Of a stretch of 64,000 bases of DNA, positions 11,541 through 27,461 are shown one piece after another. The stretch lies in NCBI GenBank assembly GCA_028554645.1, contig JAQOOI010000078.1, positions 62,001 to 126,000 on the forward strand, written 5' to 3'. Position numbers and translations under genes: made by a program. Position 1 is the stretch's first letter; each line of letters opens with the position of its first letter. This stretch comes from Omphalotus guepiniiformis. Its lineage: Eukaryota > Basidiomycota > Agaricomycetes > Agaricales > Omphalotaceae. Under the pieces are notes generated by a model. It had not been told where the DNA came from. It made no database searches and saw only the letters and a program-made list of their open reading frames with translations.

Positions 11541-12913
11541 ATGGGATCCACAGCATTTCCTCCGACATTACAGAATGTTCTCGATCAAACTACTCTCAAG
11601 TGGATTTTCTGCGGCATGTTTTCTCGATGCCTCAATAATATTCGTATGCTCACTCGGGTTTGCTGCGCTGCGTAGGTGGAAAGGGTGGTGTCGGTGGGTT
11701 CTGTACGCGTTATCTTGTGTCGATGCATGGCTAACTACTCCCTAATGCTTAGGAAAGACAACAACATCTTGCTCTCTTGCTATCCAGCTCGCCAAGTGCC
11801 GGAAATCGGTCCTTCTGATTGTACGTGCTCCTGAGTTGCGCTGATGAAATAGGCCAAGCTAACGGTTCATTTGGTAGTCGACTGATCCTGCACACAATTT
11901 GTCCGATGCATTTGGCCAGAAGTTCTCTAAGGATGCCACCAAAGTGAACGGATTTGACAACTTGTTTGCTATGGAGATCGACCCTACAAGTGCCATTCAG
12001 GAAATGGTCGAGCAATCCGAGTCGCCGTACTTTCACTGTCTGAACAGACGCTTATACTGTGTTTCCTTCAGCCGACTCCAATGGCATGATGGGCTCTATG
12101 ATGCAGGATCTCGCTTTCGCAATACCTGGTGTAGACGAAGCCATGAGCTTTGCTGAAATCATGAAGTGAGTTGCAACTCTGATACAAACCAGTTCAATAG
12201 TTTATTCGTTCACAGACACGTCAAATCCATGGAATACTCTGTCATCGTTTTCGATACTGCACCGACAGGACACACCTTACGTTTCCTATCATTCCCCACC
12301 GTCCTCGAAAAAGCGCTAGGGAAACTGAGCTCCTTAGGTTCTCGGTTCGGCCCTATGATTAGCCAAATGTCTAGCATGATGGGCGGTGAAGCCGGGACTC
12401 AGGAAGACATGTTTGCTAAACTAGAGTCGATGAGGGCTGTCATTACAGAAGTCAACACACAATTCAAGGACCCAGTGAGTCACTTCTGGGGTCTCCATTC
12501 TACATCTCTCTAAGTTTCGTTCAAATGATCAGGAAAAGACGACATTCGTCTGTGTTTGCATTTCCGAATTCCTTTCCCTCTACGAAACCGAGCGGCTAGT
12601 TCAAGAACTAACATCCTATGAAATTGACACGCACAACATCGTCGTGAATCAACTTCTTTTCCCTAAGAAGAGTAAGTTCCATTCGTTCGCTAGCTGGTTC
12701 ACTGTCTCTAACCCCAATGTAGACTCCAACTGTGAACACTGTCAAGTCCGCCAGAAGATGCAGCAGAAATACCTCGGAGAGGCACACGAACTATACGACG
12801 AATTCTTCCATATCGTGAAGTTGCCTTTACTAACGGAGGAAGTGCGTGGACCAGAAAAACTCCAAGAGTTCAGCAAGATGCTGGTTGAGCCGTATGTACC
12901 TCCGTCGGACTGA
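11541..12913 (+). CDS. GET3: GET3/ArsA-type ATPase, tail-anchored protein targeting factor
   Basis: Get3 is the cytosolic ATPase that carries tail-anchored proteins to the Get1/Get2 receptor at the ER. Key motifs: the P-loop GGKGGVGKTTTS, switch [17 protein letters not shown], the client-region stretch [28 protein letters not shown], switch [14 protein letters not shown], and NQLLFPKK. The dimer zinc motif CEHC follows, then [10 protein letters not shown]. My model: 11541-11613, 11676-11693, 11753-11820, 11878-12016, 12072-12165, 12216-12474, 12533-12671, 12723-12913. It gives about 326 residues, typical for Get3. Two introns are unusual. Intron 1 has donor GCATGT (GC-AG). The junction near 12016-12072 needs either a non-GT register or a 34 bp GT-AG intron that leaves seven extra residues. 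Confidence 0.93.
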
Positions 12914-13171
12914 TCTGTTCCTTGAGCTTGGTGGATCATGATGCTTGCATTCAGAGGCAGATGCTATCCTTTTTTTCTTTGCCACTCTTGAATGCGAGTT
13001 TCCTTTCGATGAGTTTTGTGTACACATATAATACTGCGGAAGACATAGAATTCATACATCATACATAATTCAAATCGAGTCCGGCTGAATCCAAGGGTTA
13101 ACCTTCTGTCAGTGTGCCTACTCATCTATGGCACAAGTAAATGCTTGTTACAGCTGCAGTTCCGAGAAAAA

Positions 13172-13201
13172 TGACTCGCAAGTGCTTGACTCGCAAGTGC
13201 T
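13172..13201. repeat. 15 bp tandem duplication with TGACTC cores
   Basis: TGACTCGCAAGTGCT occurs twice in direct tandem, 216 bp before the PRP16 start. TGACTC is the half-site-containing core bound by Gcn4/AP-1 type bZIP factors in fungi; a regulatory role here is inference. Confidence 0.6.
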
Positions 13202-13417
13202 CCACTATACGACAAGTTTCTCTGCATATAAGCAAAGTAGACTTGATAAGTGGCTCGAACGGCCATAGTTTGAACACAAATTTGTTTCTGCATATTCAAA
13301 CGAGCGAAACATGAAAATTCGAGGTGAGAGAAGAAAGAAGTTTGAAACATGAACTCAAGTCGGCAACATGGCTTCCTTTTTTGGTAGAAATATTTCATTC
13401 CTTACCATCATCTGCTA

Positions 13418-18365
<4,948 letters not shown>

Positions 18366-18805
18366 ACTTGAGCATACTCATGTACATATTATGTATTGTA
18401 TCATTGTTTACATGTTCATAACGAGGGCAATGTCAAAATCGTGATATCCCCTGTCTGTTGTACCATAATATTCAATGTTCGTAGATCGCCGTGGATCCCG
18501 TTACCATTGTCAAGGGAGGCGGACCAAGTGGGAAGATTACTGATGTAGAGCCTGGAAAGAGCACCTACTAAAGAGTTTTACGATGCTCGGATTTGTATTC
18601 CCCTTTTACTGCGCATGCATCGACTACTGTCGCTTACACCACAATCCTTTTTTCTTGTCCAGGCGGGCCTCCGCAAACTACCAGCTCATTGAAGAGACAT
18701 TCCTTTCTAACCTTCACTTTCTTTCCTTTCCCGAATTTCTCAGCTCGGTCAATCTACGCCTCGTCACGGTCTGTTAAAAACGAGAAGTTTGCGCAGCCGT
18801 GAACC
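18366..18805. other. Intergenic region with an orphan coding-like exon
   Basis: 440 bp between PRP16 and the Sel1-repeat gene. It contains a coding-like 28-codon stretch with a splice-acceptor-like AG before it (18485-18571) and a pyrimidine-rich leader for the next gene. Confidence 0.45.
18485..18571 (+). pseudogene. Orphan 28-codon terminal-exon-like segment
   Basis: After GTTCGTAG the sequence reads IAVDPVTIVKGGGPSGKITD followed by eight more residues and TAA. The composition resembles a real C-terminus, and the preceding TAG could be an acceptor. No upstream exon of matching phase is obvious, because PRP16 ends just before it. It may be an alternative last exon or the remnant of another gene; I cannot name the family. 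Confidence 0.25.
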
Positions 18806-21060
18806 ATGATGGCTGAACCTATTCCAAGGCAGCTTGAGCAGCACAAATATTCAAATAGGGCCCCTTCTGCTTTCCAATTTCAACCAGCGTCTCCGCTTGA
18901 GACGCTGGTAAGGCGTACTTCATCGAAGAGGTACAATCAGTCTCGTGCCGCACCGAATTCCAACTCAAGCTCTGATCATACTTCGGACTCATCTTACAAT
19001 TCTCCTACTCAGCCGGGGCCGAAATACGACCAAAGATACCCTCGTTCATATACTCAATCTCAACAGCAGCAGCAGCAGAATACGCGGGGACCATCTCAAG
19101 CTGCCCCGCCTTCCCCACTACTCCATGGTCATTTTCGAGACACTTCCAGTGCGACTGGTGTATCTGCCGATGATAGCTCGTTCATGGATAACTCGTTCAT
19201 CGAGATGGATTTCGATCCAAAAGAGGTCTTGAAGAGGGAGTCGGTGGACTCGAGGCACTCGAATTTGATGAAACTTTATACGAGCCATGAAGAAGAGAGG
19301 TATTACTACGATGCCGACAGTGTCTATTCGGCAGATACTGCATTAAGGGACTCATGGCAGTCGACTTCTCGTGGGGCTAGGATAAGTCATAGTCCCAATG
19401 TCAACCAAGCTTTCGCACCTACACCAAACGATGTTCATGCTCCCCTGGCTTCTACACCTCCGACACCGTCCACCCCTTCCACACCCATTTCTCCAGTCCC
19501 CACCGTAGTGGTCACCCCTGTCGAATACAATGACCCTGCCCCTCGCAACGCAGGCAAAACACCCATCTTAAAAGCTGCAGCAGCTGTATCTAATTTCTCA
19601 AGGCCAGCGCGTAGTGCTTCTGATGCATACGAAGAGCCTGATACATCTACCTCTGCCCCCACGGACAACCCGCGTCCCTCAAGGAGGCACAAGTCCAGTG
19701 CGGCTCCGGTGCTGGAGGCCGCAGTGTTGAGCTTGGACAGCAAGCGGAAGGTACTGGAGAGAAATGCTAGTCGAAGACAAAATACTATGTCACCTACTTC
19801 GTCCGTATCACCTAGTGGGAACAGATCTACATATGCACGAACGCCTTCGCCTCTGGGTTCTGATCCTTTTGAAACCAGTTCACCTTCCGGTAGAAGCACA
19901 GGAAGTACGTCTCCTCTGTCTTCCGGACGGCACAACTTTGCCGCTGCTGCTGATACTGTGGGTCTGAGTGGACCGCCCTCTTCCACGGGCTCACCGTATA
20001 ATCTAAATTACAGTGGCGGTATGTCGTCGTCATCTCGGTTGCCGTCTTCTGCATCACTGTTGCCATCTACGTCGCGTTCAATGTCTTCTTCACCTTCACC
20101 ATCATCTTCAAGGCCTCGGTCGCCTTATAACGCACATCCTCCTGCGCCCATCAACACCTCTGCTAGTCTCTCGCCCCCTTCATCGGCCTATCAGTCTTCG
20201 CATTCAAATGAGGTCTTGCTTCCACGAAAACCTCCCTCCCTGCGCACCGAATCTCCAGCTAGTCTATACTCCGACAACTATTCGTTCTATCAATTAGACG
20301 GTACCTCGCCCAACGGATCGGGTAATTTCAAGGTGGACTCTCCTGCAGCATCCACAAGGTCAAAGTCACCGGCAAGTACTGTCGAACAGCTAAAACCGGA
20401 AGTCCTAAGCAAAGCTCAGGAATGCCTTCAACTTGGGATCACACACCATGAAGCTAATCGCCTGCGCGAGGCAGCTGTATGTTTCGAGCAGAGCGCAAAA
20501 GTTGATGGAGGGTGCGGAGTGGGAATGTTGATGTGGGGTTTGACGTTGCGACATGGGTGGGGATGTCAGAAGGACGAGAAGGCCGGGTTTCAGTGGCTGA
20601 GAAAAGCAGCGGAGGGTGCTGTGACGGACTTGGAGAAAGCGAGGTTGGGTGCAGGGGTAGGGAAACACTCAAGTGGAGCTGTGAAGGCCGAGTTGGTGCT
20701 TGCGATCTACGAAGTCGGCCAATGTTTTTTCCATGGGTGGGGAGTGCCAAAAGATCAGAAGATGGCTGTGGTGAGTAACTCTATCAAAATACCCACTTTC
20801 CGCGGGTTTCTTATGGGTTTCTCAGAGCTATTATACAACTGCTGCTCGACTAGGAGATGCTGATGCCCAAAATGACCTGGGCTTCTGCCTTGCTAATGGC
20901 AAAGGATGCAAGAAAGACAGGAAAGAGGCTGCAAAGTGGTATCGTGCCGCTGTAAGTGACTCACTTCGAGCCTAGAATACAACTGACTGGTGTGTCATAG
21001 GTCGCACAGGGGCAAAGTGATATTGGATTGGCATGGATTTACAAGGAGAAGTTCCAATGA
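18806..21060 (+). CDS. Sel1-repeat protein, Nif1/Dsf2-like
   Basis: The first ~510 residues are disordered, rich in Ser/Pro/Thr, with a QQQQQ run and several SP/TP sites, suggesting regulation by phosphorylation. After about residue 530 come TPR-related Sel1 repeats: LQLGITHHEANRLREAAVCF, CGVGMLMWGLTLRHGWGCQKD, LAIYEVGQCFFHGWGVPKDQ, DAQNDLGFCLANGKGCKKDR, and a final IGLAWIYKEKFQ. Exons 18806-20770, 20826-20951 and 21001-21060 give 716 residues. The layout (long disordered N-terminus plus C-terminal Sel1 repeats) is that of fission-yeast Nif1, a mitotic inhibitor acting on Nim1/Cdr1 kinase, and budding-yeast Dsf2. That relation is from memory. A chitin-synthase activator of the Skt5 type is an alternative, but those have more repeats. 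Confidence 0.75.
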
Positions 21061-21198
21061 ATGAGATTGGATACAGATAATGCTATAGATTATGTGTACA
21101 TTATAGTAATAGAAGCTACAAGTTTGTAAGTATGTAGTTTCTTTCTTTTCGGATGGATTTTTTTTCTTTGTTGAAAATTCACACGTGTTCTCTCTGTC

Positions 21199-23534
21199 AT
21201 GCAATTGCAACGCACCGCCACTTCCGAGCCATCGTCCTGTACTCCTTTGTATTCGACCGCCATGTTGTCTATGCAATCTGCCTCGACGGACATGGGCTTT
21301 TTCAGCTCGAAATCGTCAAAATCGAGTGCGTCGCCACCGACAACGACCACCACTGTCACTACAAGAACGTATGTTCGCCCCGTGCCGAAGAAACCAGCAC
21401 AGCCAGCTACAAGTCCTACATCTATACCTTCTCGCTCATCCTCAGTATCTTCTTCGCCCTTATCCTCACCTTTATCTTCGCCGGTAACAACACCACCTCC
21501 ATCGAAGAAGAAAAGAAAGAGTACCGACACAGGACCAGGACCCAGCTCGGCTCCTCTGGTGGCACGACCTATTAAGAAACTTCGCGCTGAAAAGCCTCGC
21601 AAACGCGTTTCTACCAAGTCTTCGCGTACTTCGAGCCGTCAGAACACTCTTGCGCCTTCACCTGAGCCGATATACAGATCCAGGTCGAGCAGGTCGCGTT
21701 CTACTTCCCTTTTTCCGCACTCCTCGGTACCTCCGATGCCACCACGTAGATGGGCTACAAACGAGGATGGTGACCCAGGTCCATCACATTGCAGCTCCGA
21801 ATCAGTTGTTAAGCGACTCATGAAGTCCTATAAAGCATGTACGCGAATTCGGTTTTTTTTTTGGTCGCGTCTTGGTGGCTGAGACATTAGTTTTCTTTTA
21901 GATTTTATCAACCGTGAGGACCCGGATGATAAGTCATTCGAGCCTCATGAGACGGATTATCCAGTTACAGAGCTAGAATACCCCAACACGGGCGCCGTTG
22001 AAAGGTGTGTGTCGTCGCCAGAGGCAGTTTCGCCAACGGGGCTCACTCGCAGACGCGTTTCAGACATGATGCGCCCTCTCAAACTGTTTACTGATTCGTT
22101 GGCCTTCCAGATTCATTCTTCTCACACCTAAAGACAAGGATCATTACAGTCCGATCCTGGATTTGGAAAAATCACTGTACACCATTGTAGAATGCAAGTT
22201 ATCTTTCATTCAGTATCAAAGAATATTCTCACCTTCTTGAATACTATTTGACACCCGAACAACAAGCACTCATCGGCTCGATCCCCAGCGAATTATTATC
22301 AGAAGCGGTCACTCCGCCACCTTCACCTTCACCATCGCCTCCAAACTCTCGAGCCTCTTCATCTTCTCGCTGCTCTTCCTCGTCCCTATCATCTCTGACT
22401 TCCATCGAAAGCGAATCCGAGGAACATCAACACCCTCGTATAAATCTACTCCGTGCTGTTCAACGCGCGATTAATACCCGGGATGGCCCTCTCTTGCTAA
22501 AATCAATGGATGCAATCAACGAAATCCTTCGTAGCCTTAAATATCCCAAACTTCCTTCGGACCCATTCGCTCCTACACCGCGGAACTCTCTCAAATATCT
22601 CGTCGAAAGCTGGACGGGCCAAAGCAGTCTTCCGCCGAAAGTGCTAATGAGGATCATTGAAGAGAACTATCAGCGCTGTGTAGGCCCTAATGTCGCCAAG
22701 CTGAAGAAATACGAGGCGTTCAGTAGCAAAGTGTATGGAGAGCTCATGCCGAGTCTGACGCACGAGATTATTAATCTCACCCAACTCAATGAGGATTCGC
22801 TCTTCCTTGACCTCGGGTCAGGCGTCGGCAATGTCGTTGTGCAAGCTGCACTTCAGACTGGCTGTACGAGCTATGGGATCGAGTTGGTGGAAGGACCGGC
22901 GCAGGTGGCGCAGGAGATGGTAGAGCAATTCAAGATTCGATGCAGGATGTGGGGGGTAAACTGCGGGAAGATGGAATTAGAGCAAGGAGATATGTTGAAG
23001 AGTCAGAGAGTGACCCAGTTGATTCCAAAGGCAGACGTGGTGTTGGTGGACAACAAGGTCTTTGAGGAGAGCTGTGAGTGGCTTTTTCTTCGCGTCTTAT
23101 AAGCCTATCGTAAATATTGCTTAGTGAATGAGGCTTTACGCCCTAAATTCCTCGACCTGAAAGAAGGCGCTATTGTCATTTCTCTAAAGCCCTTTGTCTC
23201 ATCAATGAACGGTCTGAACGCCCGTGTCACCGAGCGAAATGTACGTTGTCATATTCATCTTCCCATTGTCCTGCTTACTGACTGCTTTATTGCGTTGATG
23301 ATATAGGTCGATGATATGTCCGCGATCTTTGACGTCACTGAAAGACCGTACTACCCTGGCTCAGTCTCTTGGGGCAACGGTGGTGGGACATACTATGTGC
23401 ATCGTGTGGATAGAAGAGGGTATGCTGAGATCAGACACAAGTTTGAGAGCACGAGGGGGAGGAGGAGCACGAGTAGCAAGTATACTCCTGCTCGACGGTG
23501 TGACGAGACGGATTGGTTTGGGGGAGATGCTTGA
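21199..23534 (+). CDS. DOT1: Histone H3-K79 methyltransferase DOT1
   Basis: Nucleosomal lysine methyltransferase acting on H3K79 in chromatin. The N-terminus is a basic Ser/Pro/Lys-rich region (KKKRKSTDTG, RPIKKLRAEKPRKR) suited to DNA or nucleosome binding. The catalytic domain shows the DOT1 signatures: SLTHEIINLTQLNEDSLFLD, the SAM-binding LDLGSGVGNVVVQAA, GIELVEGPAQVAQ, GDMLKSQRV, and VVLVDNKVFEES. The conserved end follows: LKEGAIVISLKPF and VSWGNGGGTYYVHRVDR. Exons: 21199-21838, 21902-22004, 22111-22176, 22214-23073, 23125-23240, 23307-23534. They give about 670 residues. The junction near 22177-22213 is uncertain: a 37 bp GT-AG intron keeps frame, but a different excision would give the smoother IVEYYLTPEQQ. 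The start could be a later ATG around 21259, since only 138 bp separate this ATG from the previous stop. Confidence 0.9.
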
Positions 23535-24752
23535 GGCCCTGATCTACCGTCGTGGTCGCTCTGGAATTTTGCTGAGACAAAAGATCAGCGTCCACTTCCC
23601 TTTCCTTCGGCGCCTGACGCTTTCTTCTGCTTTTGTCCGATACAGTGCGTGCGCATGCTAATCCTGTGGACTGGATGTTTATTCCTCAATCTTTACTTAT
23701 TCGTAGATATCGAAAGCTGACCCTGGCCTTGCTTGTCTTTGGTTTACAGTACTAGCGATCTTATTGTTTCTTCATTCCTTCCTTCCATCCAATTCCTCAT
23801 CACTGCAATTCCTCTCGGTATGTGCATTCACGCCTGCGAAACATACATCTCTTGCATATTCTTATTCCAAACCAGACTTTTTTTTTTTTTGCTTTTGTGT
23901 TTGCTTCACGGTTTCCTAGGATGTGTATATAGTATTTTTCACCTGTTTAATTCTCGATCTCAAGTACATACATAGTGCACGAGTGGCTGTTTTTTGTTGT
24001 ACTTATTACGATATGTATAATGCGAATCAGTTGGGAACTTGTAATGCTTGCATTGCAATACGCGAAAGATATTCAGCCTGAGGCTCTGAATTACTGGCAA
24101 ATTGAAGCTGCGGCCGCACGAAGACAACTGTATCATCCTGTAACCTCCTGTAACTCTGCGAAGCGTCCGAAGCGATGGCTGGATACCACAAAAGCTCTGA
24201 GAATGGCCGAGGCTCTGAGCTCGCCCGACGTAGACCAATGCGCCAAATTTCACATGCTTCCACACGAATCTAGGGTTTTTCTTCTCATCACTTCGTTCTA
24301 CGTTTCATTCATCTCAAATTTACAGTGAATAAAAACGGGACATGAAAGAAAGAGAAACGTGAACAGAAAAAGGGAAACGTAGCTTTATCGTACTTTATGT
24401 AACTTAGACTTTACCGGTTCGTCACGAAGGGAACTCGACCACCAGAGACCTCACTGAAGTCAAAGGAGACCAGAAAAGGAGAGGGCAGGGCAGATGGGGT
24501 AGGAGACAAAGATAAATGAAATAAATCGCAAAAGTAATGGGATTGTTCTATGGCGACCGACCAACCGACCAACCGAAGACCAAAAACAGAACACGCCAAC
24601 GCACTCGCGTGTCCAAGCGGTAGTTTGGATCGGGTTCGAACCAAAAGACGTAAAGTGGTGAAGAAAAAGTATGTATTGTAGAAAAAACAGGAACCAGCAT
24701 AATGACCCATCCATCACCCCCACCACGACCTCCCCGAGTTATACGCGCACGC
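23535..24752. other. Intergenic, between convergent DOT1 and YOP1
   Basis: 1.2 kb of 3' flanking sequence for both genes. Pyrimidine-rich stretches and an A/T tract near 23880 are seen; no supportable gene. Open frames at 23960-24328 on both strands lack coding character. Confidence 0.5.
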
Positions 24753-25504
24753 TCAGTTAATCACAGGATCAGTAGGAGCAGGGTCCTGAGTAGCCTGCTT
24801 AACGACAGCGCTATTGCTGAGGTTGGCGAGGACAGGCTTTAACAGAGTGTGATACGTGGTTTGTGCACCCTACGGAATTTCAAAGAAATGACGTAAGCGT
24901 ACGTTAAACCGGGCACACGACATCGAGCAGGTAACAAGCGAGCTCGACCAAATGCGTTGGCATGAAAAAGTGCCCCTCGCAGAGTGAAAAGTTAGAAAAA
25001 GAGACTCACGCGGAAGTAAGGCAGCTGAAGCCAGACAATGAAAACAGTCTTGAAGGCAAAGTACCACGGGAGATAGTAAAGCATGACACGGAGCGCAAAG
25101 CTTTCAAGGAAATTGAAGAAGCCGAAAACAACCCAGTATGTGAGCCATTGAATGTCATCCGCTGATGAAGTACTCTCGAGAGCCTTGAAGGAGAGGTACG
25201 CTGGGAGAGCCCAGCCAACGAGGTTGGAAACGGGGGCAGCGAGGGCATTGAACATGTGCAAAAAGATGACAATAAATCCACCGCCTAGAACAGCGTATGT
25301 TTTGGGAATCTGAGTCCGCTTCTCAAAGTTGGTCAAGACGGGATATTTCGTGAGCTGCGCGTTGGAGTAGATAAGAGTGAATCAGCTTCTCTCGTTCAAC
25401 ATAAACAAAAGAATTGTTAGACATACCTCTTTGTCGAGCTGGTCATGATAATAGACAAACTTGTTTTGGGCCTGAACGACTATGGGATGCTGGGCAGCGC
25501 TCAT
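24753..25504 (-). CDS. YOP1: YOP1/REEP family ER-shaping membrane protein
   Basis: Reticulon-like hairpin protein (TB2/DP1/HVA22 domain) that curves tubular ER. Exons on the minus strand: 25504-25427, 25354-25010, 24869-24753, giving 179 residues, typical for Yop1. The N-terminus MSAAQHPIVVQAQNKFVYYH leads to the family start LTKYPVLTNFEKRTQIPKTY. The domain continues with GWALPAYLSFKALES, DDIQWLTYWVVFGFFNFLES, and LPWYFAFKTVFIVWLQLPYF. Two long hydrophobic hairpins are evident. The tail carries HTLLKPVL and a polar C-terminus. It is divergent from OST5 with 300 bp between the start codons. Confidence 0.94.
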
Positions 25505-25804
25505 CTGTGAGAAAAAGGCCCCGTTGAAGCGTGGCGACGTCAGACAACGGTTTAGGTAAATTCAGAAGAAATAAAGAGAACAAAGACATACGATGAAGAT
25601 ATAAACGTGTCGTTGAAAAGTTGGGCTTTACAGAAAGAAAATGAGCAACGGCAACTTGTTGCGTTTGGTGGTTAGGAAGGAAAAGTTTGAGGAAGAGGCA
25701 GGGTTCTGGCGCTGGCCGTACACCTTTTATTTGGTTTCTGTTTGGCTGGCCCTAGCTACTACGTCAGCAGCGGATCGCGGTAAGCCTGTTTGTCTCAAGC
25801 AATT
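25505..25804. promoter_or_regulatory. Bidirectional promoter region, YOP1/OST5
   Basis: 300 bp between divergent start codons of two ER membrane protein genes. No clear TATA box was found. Confidence 0.45.
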
Positions 25805-26169
25805 ATGGCTGAATACGACAACATAAAGGTGAACTCCAAAACATATACTTTTACTTTTACTTGTATTCTAATATATATCATAAAGGTTCTGTACGACACA
25901 TTACCACCTTTTCAACCAATCATTAGCGTTTCTCTCCTTCCCTTCCTAGCACTCATCCTTCTCGCATCCACCTTTACTCTAACTTTCTACTTCTCAACGT
26001 CAGTTCTTTTCTTCAATCTCATCTCAATCTCTTCCAGAACTCAACTCATCTACACAGTCTCCCTAAACCCACTTTCCCCGCAAAAGAGCTCCCAGTAGCT
26101 CTCACAGCAAGTCTACTAGGCGGATTCGGTGTTGTTGCACTGTTTTGCACAGTTGGGGTCTACGTTTAG
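25805..26169 (+). CDS. OST5: Oligosaccharyltransferase subunit OST5/TMEM258
   Basis: Small two-helix ER membrane subunit of the oligosaccharyltransferase complex that N-glycosylates nascent proteins. Three exons (25805-25828, 25886-25998, 26058-26169) join in phase to an 82-residue protein. It starts MAEYDNIKVLYDTLPPFQPI, has a first hydrophobic helix (SVSLLPFLALILLASTFTLT), a short loop (LPKPTFPAKELP), and a second helix ending GGFGVVALFCTVGVYV. The KEL-(x)n-ASL-GFG-VGxYV pattern is the TMEM258/Ost5 hallmark, and the length matches (human TMEM258 is 79 residues). The gene is easy to miss because no single frame covers it. Neighbouring YOP1 shares the promoter region. Confidence 0.88.
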
Positions 26170-27461
26170 CACCTAGTTTCGCGTTCACTCTCGGACAAAA
26201 GGGACCTGTTCAGGGATACGAAACAGCTTCATGGTCCTGTCTTTCATTCCCTCGAATACGTGATATATCCATTCCACAGTAATCGCACCATGCTGGTTGT
26301 ATTTCATCTCAAAACGATAATCTCAGTCCTCGCATGATACCAAAGCACTCTATACCTGCCTCTCATGGTCTCATGGTCTCATCTCAGTCGATTGACGCGT
26401 CGTAAAAGTATCGTTTGTATACCGCGTCTAGCAGGTCTGTATACGTGTCAGTTCGGAAAGCGCAGCAGCCAATCATCAATACTTGATCAATAACGCAGTA
26501 TGCTCGCGAGTCCTGTACGTATTGTATTATTGCTTATGAGATGAACCTGAGTAAAGGACCGGGCATTTTCTCATCTTATCTACCTCCCTCTCCAGCTTCT
26601 AGATTCTCGCACTCACCTCTTGGTGTAAGGTTGTAAGCTTCGCCTTGATCAATGCAGTGCTGTATGGTCTAGCTAGTCCAGCTGCCCAACTCAGTACGTA
26701 GTTTATGGTTTGGCCTTTGGATCTAGCCAATCCTTGCGCTTGAGATCTTGCGCTAGTGCAAAGCGGCAGCTACCCTGTTAAAACAGCACTCAAACCTACA
26801 ACAGCTGAATCCGCTTCCGAAAAGAAAAACAGTCGGGACGAAAGAGTCGCGCATACAGTAACACAGCTAAGTTACCAGTCAGTCGCAGAGAATACATAGC
26901 GAAACAGCTGCTACTGCTCTGACCCGCAGCTGTCTGAAGGGTCCTCCTGCGCGCGCTGAACAGCATTAGTGAGGCAAGAAAATACGGTAACTCACCGATT
27001 CAGGCAGTAATGAGCCAGCTGCCGGAGCCTAGAGGCAGTGAAAATGAATAGTAATTCTCCCGGGCCAGTCAGTATCAAATGAATGCGCATAAGAGCTGCG
27101 GTAACGGAACTCGTCAGACCACCGACAAGCTTTCGCGGGGAGATAGAGACGAGAGACACAAGGCCAGTGGATATCGCTCTTGACGAGTTGGATGTATGCG
27201 GAAATTGTAGTGTGGATATAGCACCTTGAACGGGGGAATTTGGCCGTCCAACAGTCCATCATTCTGTGCTTTGGCACCCGTTGAGCGAATAGAATATCTA
27301 TGCTTCAGAAGAATTTATCAGTTGGACCGTCCATTCGCGATGGAAGAGTACCCTCTTACTATGTAGCAGATTTATTTTGCCGAAAGACAAGCCAAGAAAA
27401 GACATCTGCTTTCCAAATCCGTCCCAGATCGCGATAAATAAAATAAAATCCAACTTTCACC
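26170..27461. other. Intergenic region between OST5 and TRP4
   Basis: 1.3 kb with no supportable gene on either strand. The open frame at 27029-27277 minus has no coding character. The last ~100 bp are the presumed TRP4 leader (A-rich, ending CACC before the ATG). Confidence 0.5.

Noticed and set aside
19435..19986. 183-codon minus-strand frame inside the Sel1-repeat gene
   Set aside because: Shadow of the Ser/Pro-rich coding region; the plus frame is open for 655 codons and ends in real Sel1 repeats.
23975..24328. 117-codon frame starting with a non-ATG codon
   Set aside because: No ATG, no resemblance, lies between two convergent genes.
24625..24650. GGTTCGAACC, a tRNA B-box-like sequence with an A-box-like stretch just before it
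   Set aside because: The two boxes are too close, no cloverleaf can be folded, and it lies in the YOP1 3' flank.
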